A stretch of 61,018 nucleotides of DNA from Paraburkholderia sp. SG-MS1 (GTDB lineage Bacteria; Pseudomonadota; Gammaproteobacteria; Burkholderiales; Burkholderiaceae). The stretch covers positions 1-61,018 of the forward strand of contig NZ_NPIH01000109.1 in assembly GCF_012275575.1 (NCBI RefSeq), written 5' to 3'. Both the position numbers and the translations under genes were made by a program. Shown piece after piece: positions 38,018 to 46,604 of this stretch; within the stretch, counting starts at the first letter, position 1, and each line of letters begins with the position of its first letter. The notes below the pieces were generated by a model. The model saw only the letters and a program-made list of their open reading frames with translations. It had not been told where the DNA came from and searched no databases.

Positions 38018-39106
38018 TTACGCCAGGGCATCGGGGGATCCGGCGAGACCGGCGGCAAGATCGACGAGCTTGCCGCAGCCGCGCGGATCGTAGCCGTCGA
38101 GACGCTCGACGTTATGTCGAAACGCGCTGCCACGCAACAGATCGATCACCGTGGCAAGCGGCGTGCGTTCGAGATTCGCGCGGTCGCTCGCGAAGTAATA
38201 GTCCTCGTCGACGATCGGAATGAAGTCGAGCCCGAAGTGATGCGCCGCGGGCTCCACGCCGAAGCCCACATCCGCCATGCCGCTCGCGACGAACGCCGCG
38301 ATCGCCGAATGCGTGAGTTCCGTTGACGCATAGCCATTGACCCGCTCCGGATCGATGCCGAGCTGGCGCAGGGCGAGATCGAGCAGGATGCGCGTACCCG
38401 AGCCCGGCTGCCGATTGACGAAGCGAATGTCGTCGCGTGCGAGATCGCGGAGTCCGTCGATCCGTTTCGGATTGCCCTTGCCGATGAATAACCCCTGCTT
38501 GCGGCGTGTGAGATGCACGAGCACGTGACGCTGCGGGTCGAGCCAGCGCCGGTAGGTGTCGGCGCAAGCCGCGCGGAACTCGCCGAGCGGCAGGTGAAAG
38601 CCCGCCAGATCGCACTCGCCGCGCGCGAGCGCGCTGACGGCGTCCGCACCGTCGCGGTATTTGATGTCGACCGGCAGATCGTTCGCGACCAGCGCCGTCA
38701 CCAGCGTGGCCACCGCGTAGCCGTGCGACGCGTGAATCCGCACGTCGTCGGCGAGCGGCGCGAGCCAGCGGTTCAGGTCGCTCGCGACCTCGCTCGCGAG
38801 CGCCTGCATGTTGCCGTCGAGCCGCTCGCCGCACAGACGCTGCGCGCGCAGCACCGCCTGCCCGAGTTCCGATAGTACCGAACCGCGGCCACGCTCCTTC
38901 GCGATCAACGGACCACCCAAACGCTCCTCGATGCTGCGCAGCAAACCCCACGCGTGCCGGTAGGACAAACCCTTAAGCGTCGCCGCCTGCGCGATGCTGC
39001 CGGATTCGTCGACGAGCGTGAGCAGCGGCACCACGTCCGACAGGCTGGACTCGCGACCGTCCGCACCCTTCACCACCAGCTGCACCTGACATTCGATCCT
39101 GATCAT
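38018..39106 (-). CDS. ModE-like HTH regulator with periplasmic-binding-protein-like domain
   Basis: A 362-residue one-component regulator. A ModE-type winged helix (about residues 20-100, LVDESGSIAQAATLKGLSYR then HAWGLLRSIEERLGGPLI) is followed by a PBP-like/MoeA-type substrate domain (about residues 118-335) with RFVNRQPGSGTRILLDLAL and ASGMADVGFGVEPAA. It is transcribed divergently from fdsGBAD and probably controls formate dehydrogenase expression, sensing an oxyanion such as molybdate or formate. That is inference from position and fold. The start overlaps the CATATATG palindrome at 39104, which would allow autoregulation. Confidence 0.85.
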   Translation of the reverse strand: MIRIECQVQLVVKGADGRESSLSDVVPLLTLVDESGSIAQAATLKGLSYRHAWGLLRSIEERLGGPLIAKERGRGSVLSELGQAVLRAQRLCGERLDGNMQALASEVASDLNRWLAPLADDVRIHASHGYAVATLVTALVANDLPVDIKYRDGADAVSALARGECDLAGFHLPLGEFRAACADTYRRWLDPQRHVLVHLTRRKQGLFIGKGNPKRIDGLRDLARDDIRFVNRQPGSGTRILLDLALRQLGIDPERVNGYASTELTHSAIAAFVASGMADVGFGVEPAAHHFGLDFIPIVDEDYYFASDRANLERTPLATVIDLLRGSAFRHNVERLDGYDPRGCGKLVDLAAGLAGSPDALA

Positions 39107-39221
39107 ATATGTTCAACTCTTTCCTATTGCGCGGGCCGATTTGCCCGCCTATCGTTCGGCTATACCATATTGAATAAACAAAGCATAAGTGCACGCTTTA
39201 TGAATAACAAGTGCATATATG
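39104..39221. promoter_or_regulatory. Candidate operators in the regulator/fdsG divergent region
   Basis: The palindrome CATATATG occurs at both ends (39104-39111 at the regulator start and 39214-39221 beside fdsG). The heptamer AAGTGCA is directly repeated at 39187-39193 and 39209-39215, a 22-nt period of about two helical turns. These are plausible binding sites for the divergently encoded regulator. Confidence 0.5.
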
Positions 39222-39239
39222 ACTTTTGGAGGAGCCCCT

Positions 39240-39725
39240 TTGACCGATTCCCTCGCTATCGTGCCGGATCAGCTCGTGCAGCGTCACGCGCGTCCGGGTA
39301 TGTCGTTGCTTGCGGTGTTGCACGCGATTCAGGATGAGCTCGGCTATGTGCCGCCCGGTGCGGTTGCGCCGCTCGCGCGTGCGCTGAACCTGTCGCGTGC
39401 CGAAGTGCACGGCGTCATCACCTACTACCACCACTTCCGCAGCGAGCCCGCCGCGCCGGTCACCGTGCAACTGTGCCGCGCGGAAGCGTGCCGCAGCATG
39501 GGCACCGAAGCGCTCGCCCAGCACATCGAGGCGCACACCGGTTGCCGCTTCGACGCCGGCCATCAGCCTGGCGCGACGGTGGAACTGGAGTCGGTGTATT
39601 GCCTCGGTCAATGCGCGCTGTCGCCGGCAATGATGGTCAACGGCACATTGCATGCGAGGGTCACGCCGCAGAAATTCGACGCGCTCTTCGCCGCCGCCAG
39701 CAAATGCGTGGAGGTGCCGGCATGA
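39240..39725 (+). CDS. fdsG: NAD-dependent formate dehydrogenase gamma subunit
   Basis: A 161-residue NuoE-like [2Fe-2S] subunit of the soluble molybdenum formate dehydrogenase. The thioredoxin-like fold carries cysteines in LCRAEACRSMG and YCLGQCALSPAMMVNG, with GVITYYHHF upstream. I chose TTG 39240 because GGAGGAG (39228-39234) sits 5 nt before it; the in-frame ATG 39219 has no ribosome-binding site. The stop codon overlaps the fdsB start (ATGA). First gene of fdsGBAD. Confidence 0.92.
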   Translation: MTDSLAIVPDQLVQRHARPGMSLLAVLHAIQDELGYVPPGAVAPLARALNLSRAEVHGVITYYHHFRSEPAAPVTVQLCRAEACRSMGTEALAQHIEAHTGCRFDAGHQPGATVELESVYCLGQCALSPAMMVNGTLHARVTPQKFDALFAAASKCVEVPA

Positions 39726-41290
39726 CACGTATCTATGTTCCCCGCGATTCGTCGGCGCTCGCGCTCGGCGCCGATGCCGTGGCGCAGGCCATTGAAGCCG
39801 AAGCCGCGCGCCGCGGCGTCGAGGTCGAGCTGGTGCGCAACGGTTCGCGCGGCCTGCTGTGGCTCGAACCGCTCGTGGAAGTTGCCACCGCCGAAGGCCG
39901 CATCGGCTATGCCAACATCGAAGGCGGCGACGTCGCCGCGCTGTTCGACGCCGGCTTCGTCGCAGGCGGCGAGCATGCACGGCGCGTCGGCGTGGTCGAC
40001 GAAATTCCGTATCTGCGGAAGCAGCAACGCCTGACCTTCGCGCGCATCGGCATCACCGACCCGCTGTCCATCGACGACTACGTCGCGCACGGCGGCCTCG
40101 AAGGCCTGCGTCAGGCGCTGCAAACCGACGGCGACGCCGCCTGCGCCGCGCTGATCGAATCCGGCCTGCGGGGCCGCGGCGGCGCCGCGTTCCCGGCCGG
40201 CATCAAATGGCGCACGGTGCGCGGCGCGCAAGCGGCGCAAAAGTACATCGTCTGCAATGCCGACGAAGGCGACTCGGGCACCTTCTCCGATCGCCTCGTG
40301 ATGGAAAGCGATCCGTACATGCTGATCGAAGGCATGATCATCGCGGGCGTCGTGACCGGCGCGACGGTCGGCTACATCTACGTGCGCAGCGAATATCCGC
40401 ATTCGATCGCGACGCTCGAAGCGGCCATCGCCCGTGCGCGCGCCGCCGGCTGGCTCGGCGACAGCGTGCTCGGCGAGAGCGCGCACCGCTTCGAACTGTT
40501 CGTCGCGAAAGGCGCCGGGTCGTACGTCTGCGGCGAGGAAACCGCGCTGCTCGAATCGCTCGAAGGCAAGCGCGGGATCGTACGCGCGAAGCCGCCGGTG
40601 CCGGCGCTCTCGGGCCTGTTCGGCCAGCCGAGCGTCATCAACAACGTGATCACGCTTGCCACCGTGCCGATCATCTTCGCGCGCGGCGCGGCGTTCTATA
40701 AAGACTTCGGCATGGGCCGCTCGCGCGGCACGCTGCCGTTCCAGCTGGCCGGCAACGTGAAGCAAGGCGGCCTCGTCGAACTCGCGTTCGGTGTGACGCT
40801 GCGCGAGCTGCTCTACGACTACGGCGGCGGCACGGCCAGCGGCCGGCCAGCGCGCGCCGTGCAAGTGGGCGGCCCGCTCGGCACGTATCTGCCCGAAAGC
40901 CAGTGGGACATTCCGATGGACTACGAGGCGTATGCGGCGGTCGGCGCGGTGGTCGGCCACGGCGGTCTCGTCGTGCACGACGACACGTCGAATCTCGCCG
41001 AGCTGGCGCAGTACGCGATGCACTTCTGCGCGATCGAATCGTGCGGCAAATGCACGCCGTGCCGGATCGGCTCGACGCGCGGCGTCGAAGTGATCGGCCG
41101 GATCCGCAACGGCGACACGTCCACGCGCCAGGTGCAGTTGCTGCGCGATCTGTGCGACACGATGGTGTCCGGCTCGCTCTGCGCGATGGGCGGCATGACG
41201 CCGTTCCCGGTGCTGTCCGCGCTCGACCATTTCCCCGAAGACTTCGGTCTCGCCGATACAACTCACAGCGTGCCCAAGGCCGCGGCCTGA
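39722..41290 (+). CDS. fdsB: NAD-dependent formate dehydrogenase beta subunit
   Basis: A 522-residue NuoF-like flavin/NAD-binding subunit with an N-terminal thioredoxin-like extension (residues 1 to about 90). It has the FMN motif GLRGRGGAAFPAGIKW, NADEGDSGTFSDR, the NAD motif GAGSYVCGEETALLESLEG, and the [4Fe-4S] site ESCGKCTPCRIG with a later downstream Cys (about residues 440-485). It passes electrons from FdsA to NAD+. Translation is coupled to fdsG by a 4-nt overlap. Confidence 0.97.
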   Translation: MTRIYVPRDSSALALGADAVAQAIEAEAARRGVEVELVRNGSRGLLWLEPLVEVATAEGRIGYANIEGGDVAALFDAGFVAGGEHARRVGVVDEIPYLRKQQRLTFARIGITDPLSIDDYVAHGGLEGLRQALQTDGDAACAALIESGLRGRGGAAFPAGIKWRTVRGAQAAQKYIVCNADEGDSGTFSDRLVMESDPYMLIEGMIIAGVVTGATVGYIYVRSEYPHSIATLEAAIARARAAGWLGDSVLGESAHRFELFVAKGAGSYVCGEETALLESLEGKRGIVRAKPPVPALSGLFGQPSVINNVITLATVPIIFARGAAFYKDFGMGRSRGTLPFQLAGNVKQGGLVELAFGVTLRELLYDYGGGTASGRPARAVQVGGPLGTYLPESQWDIPMDYEAYAAVGAVVGHGGLVVHDDTSNLAELAQYAMHFCAIESCGKCTPCRIGSTRGVEVIGRIRNGDTSTRQVQLLRDLCDTMVSGSLCAMGGMTPFPVLSALDHFPEDFGLADTTHSVPKAAA

Positions 41291-41304
41291 CCCAGGAGCT
41301 CACC

Positions 41305-44250
41305 ATGTCCGACATGCTCAACTCTCCCGCCGGCGGCTGCGGCTCAGGCAACTGCGCGTGCAAGTCGCAAGCGCAGCAACGCGCCACCCGCTCCTTCCTC
41401 GACGACACCGACTACGGCACCCCCGCGCGTCACGCCGACGTCGACGTCACGCTCGAAATCGACGGCCAGGCAGTCACGGTGCCCGCCGGCACCTCGGTGA
41501 TGCGCGCCGCCGCCGAAGCCGGCGTCAACGTGCCGAAGCTCTGCGCGACCGATTCGCTCGAACCGTTCGGCTCGTGCCGGCTGTGTCTCGTCGAAATCGA
41601 AGGCAAGCGCGGCTATCCCGCATCGTGCACGACGCCGGTCGAAGCGGGCATGAAGGTCCGCACGCAAACGGAGCGTCTGCAATCGCTGCGCCGCAATGTC
41701 ATGGAACTGTACATCTCCGACCATCCGCTCGACTGCCTCACCTGCCCCGCCAACGGCGACTGCGAGCTGCAGGACATGGCGGGCGTGACCGGCCTGCGCG
41801 AAGTGCGCTATGGCTTCGACGGCGCGAATCACCTGAAGGACAAGAAGGACGAGTCCAACCCGTACTTCACCTACGACCCGTCAAAGTGCATCGTCTGCAA
41901 TCGCTGCGTGCGCGCATGCGAGGAAACCCAAGGCACGTTCGCGCTGACCATTGCAGCACGCGGCTTCGAATCGCGCGTGGCGGCGAGTGAGAACCAGCCT
42001 TTCATGGACTCGGAGTGCGTGTCGTGCGGCGCGTGCGTCGCCGCATGCCCGACTGCGACCCTGCAGGAAAAGTCCGTGATCATGCTCGGCCAGTCCGAGC
42101 ATTCGGTCGTCACCACCTGCGCGTATTGCGGCGTCGGCTGCTCGTTCAAGGCGGAGATGAAGGGCAATCAGGTCGTGCGGATGGTGCCGCACAAGAACGG
42201 CCAGGCCAACGAAGGCCACGCCTGCGTGAAGGGCCGATTCGCGTGGGGCTACGCGACGCACAAGGACCGCATCACGAAGCCGATGATCCGCGCGAAGATC
42301 ACGGACCCGTGGCGTGAAGTCAGTTGGGAAGAAGCGATCAGTTACGCCGCGTCCGAATTCCGCCGCATCCAGGAAAAGCATGGGCGCGATTCGATCGGCG
42401 GCATCACGTCGTCGCGCTGCACCAACGAGGAAACCTATCTCGTCCAGAAGCTCGTGCGCGCCGCGTTCGGCAACAACAACGTCGACACCTGCGCGCGCGT
42501 GTGCCACTCGCCGACCGGCTATGGCCTGAAGACGACGATCGGCGAATCGGCGGGCACGCAGACGTTCGCGTCGGTCGATAAAGCCGACGTCATCATGGTG
42601 ATCGGCGCGAATCCGACCGACGGCCACCCGGTGTTCGGCTCACGTCTGAAGCGCCGCGTGCGCGAAGGCGCGAAGCTGATCGTCGTCGATCCGCGGCGCA
42701 TCGATATCGTCGATACGCCGCACGTGAAGGCGTCGCATCATCTGCAATTGCGGCCGGGCACCAACGTGGCCGTCGTGAACGCGCTCGCGCATGTGATCGT
42801 CACCGAAGGTCTACTGAACGAAGCGTTCATCGCCGAGCGTTGCGAGGCCCGCGCGTTCGGGCAGTGGCGCGATTTCGTCGCGCTGCCGGAGAACGCGCCC
42901 GAAGCCACCGAGGCATTCACGGGCGTGCCGGCGCAGCTAATGCGCGAAGCCGCGCGCATCTATGCGACGGGCGGCAATGCCGCGATCTATTACGGCCTCG
43001 GCGTCACCGAACACGCGCAAGGTTCGACGATGGTCATGGGCATCGCCAACCTCGCGATGGCGACCGGCAACATCGGCCGCGAAGGCGTGGGCGTGAATCC
43101 GCTGCGCGGCCAGAACAACGTGCAGGGTTCATGCGACATGGGCTCGTTCCCGCACGAACTGCCGGGCTACCGCCATATCAGCGACACGGTCACGCGCACG
43201 CTGTTCGAAGACGCCTGGAACGTCACGCTGCAGCCGGAACCCGGCCTGCGCATTCCGAACATGTTCGACGCCGCGGTGCATGGCACCTTCAAGGGCCTCT
43301 ACTGCCAGGGCGAAGACATCGTGCAGTCGGACCCGAACACGCATCATGTGTCGGCGGCGCTGTCGTCGATGGAATGCATCGTCGTACAGGACATCTTCCT
43401 CAACGAGACCGCCAAGTACGCGCACGTGCTGCTGCCCGGCTCGTCGTTCCTCGAAAAGGACGGCACCTTCACCAACGCGGAGCGCCGCATTTCGCGCGTG
43501 CGCAAGGTGATGCCGCCGCTCGCGGGTTACGCCGACTGGGAAGCCACGATCCTGCTCTCGCGCGCGCTCGGCTATGAAATGGACTACACGCACCCGTCGC
43601 AGATCATGGACGAGATCGCGCGTCTCACGCCGACTTTCCACGGGGTGTCGTATCAGAAGCTCGACGAGCTCGGCAGCATCCAGTGGCCGTGCAACGAGAA
43701 CGCGCCGGACGGCACGCCGACCATGCACGTCGATGCCTTCGTGCGCGGCAAGGGCCGCTTCGTGATCACGAAGTTCATCGCGTCGCCGGAAAAAGTCACG
43801 CGCAAGTTTCCGCTGCTGCTCACGACCGGCCGCATCCTGTCGCAGTACAACGTGGGCGCGCAAACGCGCCGCACCGAGAACTCGCGCTGGCACGACGAGG
43901 ACCGGCTCGAAATCCATCCACAGGACGCCGAAGATCGCGGCATCAAAAACGCCGACTGGGTCGGCATCGAATCGCGCGCGGGGCAGACCGTGTTGCGCGC
44001 GAAGGTGACCGAGCGCATGCAACCGGGCGTGGTCTACACGACGTTCCACTTCCCCGAATCGGGCGCGAACGTGATCACCACCGATAGCTCGGACTGGGCG
44101 ACCAACTGTCCGGAATACAAGGTGACCGCGGTGCAGGTGACGCCGGTCGAACAGCCGTCGCAATGGCAGCAGGACTACTCGCGCTTTAACAGCGAGCAGC
44201 TCGATCTGCTCAGACAGCGCGAGCTGGCCAATACGACATCGGGTAAGTGA
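41305..44250 (+). CDS. fdsA: NAD-dependent formate dehydrogenase alpha (molybdopterin) subunit
   Basis: A 981-residue catalytic subunit. It has an N-terminal NuoG-like [2Fe-2S] domain (CATDSLEPFGSCRLC), a His/Cys cluster region (CLTCPANGDCELQ), two ferredoxin-type clusters (CIVCNRCVRACE; CVSCGACVAACP) and a further [4Fe-4S] site at TTCAYCGVGC. The bis-MGD molybdopterin domains carry Cys400 in CARVCHSPTG as the Mo ligand, followed by the conserved His. The start ATG 41305 has AGGAG at 41294-41298. It oxidises formate to CO2 in the cytosol. Confidence 0.98.
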   Translation: MSDMLNSPAGGCGSGNCACKSQAQQRATRSFLDDTDYGTPARHADVDVTLEIDGQAVTVPAGTSVMRAAAEAGVNVPKLCATDSLEPFGSCRLCLVEIEGKRGYPASCTTPVEAGMKVRTQTERLQSLRRNVMELYISDHPLDCLTCPANGDCELQDMAGVTGLREVRYGFDGANHLKDKKDESNPYFTYDPSKCIVCNRCVRACEETQGTFALTIAARGFESRVAASENQPFMDSECVSCGACVAACPTATLQEKSVIMLGQSEHSVVTTCAYCGVGCSFKAEMKGNQVVRMVPHKNGQANEGHACVKGRFAWGYATHKDRITKPMIRAKITDPWREVSWEEAISYAASEFRRIQEKHGRDSIGGITSSRCTNEETYLVQKLVRAAFGNNNVDTCARVCHSPTGYGLKTTIGESAGTQTFASVDKADVIMVIGANPTDGHPVFGSRLKRRVREGAKLIVVDPRRIDIVDTPHVKASHHLQLRPGTNVAVVNALAHVIVTEGLLNEAFIAERCEARAFGQWRDFVALPENAPEATEAFTGVPAQLMREAARIYATGGNAAIYYGLGVTEHAQGSTMVMGIANLAMATGNIGREGVGVNPLRGQNNVQGSCDMGSFPHELPGYRHISDTVTRTLFEDAWNVTLQPEPGLRIPNMFDAAVHGTFKGLYCQGEDIVQSDPNTHHVSAALSSMECIVVQDIFLNETAKYAHVLLPGSSFLEKDGTFTNAERRISRVRKVMPPLAGYADWEATILLSRALGYEMDYTHPSQIMDEIARLTPTFHGVSYQKLDELGSIQWPCNENAPDGTPTMHVDAFVRGKGRFVITKFIASPEKVTRKFPLLLTTGRILSQYNVGAQTRRTENSRWHDEDRLEIHPQDAEDRGIKNADWVGIESRAGQTVLRAKVTERMQPGVVYTTFHFPESGANVITTDSSDWATNCPEYKVTAVQVTPVEQPSQWQQDYSRFNSEQLDLLRQRELANTTSGK

Positions 44251-44258
44251 GGCGAGCG

Positions 44259-44513
44259 ATGGACACTCAGAACCTGATCGACATGGCGAACCGGATCGGC
44301 GACTTCTTCGAGTCGATGCCGGATCACGAGGAAGCGCTCAGCGGGGTTGCCGATCATATTCGCCGCTTCTGGGAGCCGCGCATGCGGCGCGCGCTGCTGG
44401 CGGCGCTCGACGAGGCACCGGATGCGAACGGCATGGTGTTGTCGGGCTTCGTCAGGGAGGCGCTCGTCAGGCATCGTGAAGAGCTGACGCCCGCGGCGGC
44501 TTCGACCGTTTAG
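44259..44513 (+). CDS. fdsD: Formate dehydrogenase delta subunit
   Basis: An 84-residue FdsD-family protein, starting MDTQNLIDMANRIGDFFESM and containing HIRRFWEPRMRRALL, the family signature. It is needed for stability or activity of the complex in relatives. The start ATG 44259 (9 nt after fdsA stops) follows GGCGAG. It directly follows fdsA, with no fdsC (FdhD-type sulfurtransferase) gene between them. Confidence 0.93.
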   Translation: MDTQNLIDMANRIGDFFESMPDHEEALSGVADHIRRFWEPRMRRALLAALDEAPDANGMVLSGFVREALVRHREELTPAAASTV

Positions 44514-44528
44514 GCGGTTCAGACGGTG

Positions 44529-44566
44529 GCCGCTGCTCGATGGATCGGGCAGCGGCTAGCCTTTCG
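44529..44566 (+). terminator. Possible terminator of fdsGBAD
   Basis: The stem GCCGCTGC/GCAGCGGC (44529-44536 with 44549-44556) has a 12-nt loop and a weak pyrimidine-rich tail (TAGCCTTTCG). It begins 16 nt after the fdsD stop codon. Confidence 0.45.
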
Positions 44567-44687
44567 CTTCAGGCAGCGGCGAATTCACGAATCGGTCTCT
44601 GCTCTCTCACCATTCACGCACAGCGGGTCGCGCGGCGCTTCCCCTCTTCTTCCTGGCAAGACAGTGGAAAACCAGCAACGCCTCAGC

Positions 44688-46412
44688 TCACAGCGCCGCC
44701 TGCTGCGGTATCTCGCCTCCTACCGCAAACCACGCTTCGCAATGCCGCAGCAGGCCGTGCAAATCTGAGCCGGTGCGTCCGCGCGCACCGATATAACCAT
44801 CCGGCCTCACCAGATAGAACGACGGCCGCGTGCGTCCATACGATTCGGACAACGCCGGCCCGCCGTCGCCGGTCGTATCGGTGATGCGCCAGATCCGCAC
44901 CGCGCCCGGCAGCAGGCGCTCGACTTCGGCAGCGAGCCGCTCCAGTTCCGGGTCCGGCGGCGGCGCATGCTTGGCGGCCGGGTCGAGCGGCGTCTCGTCG
45001 ACGGGCAGCGGCGGCACCAGCAGGAACAGCGAGAAGAACGCCGGGTCGTGCAGATCGAAAATGCAGCCGACACCCGGCGCGCGGCCAAGCGGCCCATCGA
45101 CCACATGCACGAGCGCATCGGGCGCGCGTTCGCCGGCGCGCGGACCGCCGTCGAGCACCCGTTCGAGCGTGAGCGGACTGCGCCGGTACTGGATCGACAA
45201 CTCGCTGATGGTCAGGCGCGCGGCATCGCGCAGCGGACCGAGCGCGGCGAGCACCGGCATCGCACGTTCGCGCAGCAGCTTGAGCGGCCCGTGATCGGCC
45301 TCGGCCATCTGCGTGATGAAGCCGGTCTGCCGCAGCACGTCGCGCTCGATCGGATGCCGTTCGAGGTGGTAGGTATCGAGCAGCCGGTCCGGCGCCGCGC
45401 CTTTCAGCACGCGCGCGAGCTTCCAGCCGAGATTGAACGCTTCCTGGATGCCGGTGTTCATGCCTTGCGCGCCGGCCGGGCTGTGTACATGCGCGGCGTC
45501 GCCGGCGAGGAAGATGCGGCCGACGCGCAGCCGCTCCACCATCCGGTTGTTCAGATGGAAATACGAGGACCACGCGAGATCCGACACGTCGACGCGTTCA
45601 CGCACGCGCCGCGCGATCAGCGCCTTGCATTGTTCGAGCGACGGCGCAGGCACGCGGTCGAGCGGCGGCTCGCCGAGTACCGCGGCTGTGGGAGGCGAGG
45701 CGACCGCGGCCGGTTCGATCGCATGATCCGCGATCAGCCGATGCCGGCCATGTCCCATCGGAAACAGCGCGACGAGGCCTTCGCCCGACGCAAAGATGTG
45801 AAACTCGTCATCGGGCCACGCGGTTTCGGCGTGCAGATCGGCGAGCAGGAAGGTCTGCTCGAAGGTCTTGCCCTCGAAGCTCAGACCCAGCCGATGACGG
45901 ATCGCGCTGTGCGCACCGTCGGCGGCGATCACGTATGACGGGCGCATCGTTTCGGTGTGGCCGTCGGCACGACGCAGCGTCGCCTGCAGGCCTGCGGAGC
46001 CCTGCGAGAACATCGTCAGTTCGACGCCCCGCTCGATCGTCACGCCCAAGGTGGCGAGATGTTCAGTGAGCAGGCGCTCGGTCACGGACTGGTCGAGAAA
46101 CAGCAGATACGGATAGCGCGTGTGCAGCGGATCGAAATCGAGTTGCGCGAGGCGCATGCCGTTCGAAAAGAGATTGGCGATGCGCGCGCGATGACCGAGT
46201 TCCAGAAACGGTTCGACCAGCCGATGCTGTTCGAGCAGTTCGAGCGTGCGCGCCTGAATGCCGATGGCCCGCGAATACGGGTTCGGCTGCATCGCTTTGT
46301 CGATCAGACGCACGGGAATATGGGCACGCGCGAGACTCATCGCTGCGGCAAGTCCGGTGGGACCCGCCCCGACGATCAGCACCGGCGACGCGTCGTAGGC
46401 TGCAGCGTCCAT
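44688..46412 (-). CDS. FAD-dependent aromatic monooxygenase (PheA/TfdB family)
   Basis: A 574-residue class A flavoprotein monooxygenase. It has the GxGxxG dinucleotide motif LIVGAGPTGLAAAMSLA (about residues 12-28), the DG fingerprint AADGAHSAIRHRLG and the second FAD motif LAGDAAHVHSPAGAQGMNTG, then a C-terminal thioredoxin-like domain as in phenol hydroxylases. It should hydroxylate a phenolic or polyketide-like substrate using NAD(P)H; the substrate is not deducible. ATG 46412 has GGAG 7 nt upstream. It appears to be a single-gene unit. Confidence 0.9.
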   Translation of the reverse strand: MDAAAYDASPVLIVGAGPTGLAAAMSLARAHIPVRLIDKAMQPNPYSRAIGIQARTLELLEQHRLVEPFLELGHRARIANLFSNGMRLAQLDFDPLHTRYPYLLFLDQSVTERLLTEHLATLGVTIERGVELTMFSQGSAGLQATLRRADGHTETMRPSYVIAADGAHSAIRHRLGLSFEGKTFEQTFLLADLHAETAWPDDEFHIFASGEGLVALFPMGHGRHRLIADHAIEPAAVASPPTAAVLGEPPLDRVPAPSLEQCKALIARRVRERVDVSDLAWSSYFHLNNRMVERLRVGRIFLAGDAAHVHSPAGAQGMNTGIQEAFNLGWKLARVLKGAAPDRLLDTYHLERHPIERDVLRQTGFITQMAEADHGPLKLLRERAMPVLAALGPLRDAARLTISELSIQYRRSPLTLERVLDGGPRAGERAPDALVHVVDGPLGRAPGVGCIFDLHDPAFFSLFLLVPPLPVDETPLDPAAKHAPPPDPELERLAAEVERLLPGAVRIWRITDTTGDGGPALSESYGRTRPSFYLVRPDGYIGARGRTGSDLHGLLRHCEAWFAVGGEIPQQAAL

Positions 46413-46604
46413 GCGGCACTCCGGAGACAACAATGCGCTCTAGTGTACGCCGCCGATAATGAGGGTGGCAGTGCGCCGCGTCATTCGGCAGACCGTGGGA
46501 AAGCACACGGCGTTCTGTCGATGACGTTCCCGGAGCGGCTTATTGCACGGTCGCTCTGCATGACGTGCGTCCAGCCGCATCACCTCAGTTGCGCACTATC
46601 TGAA

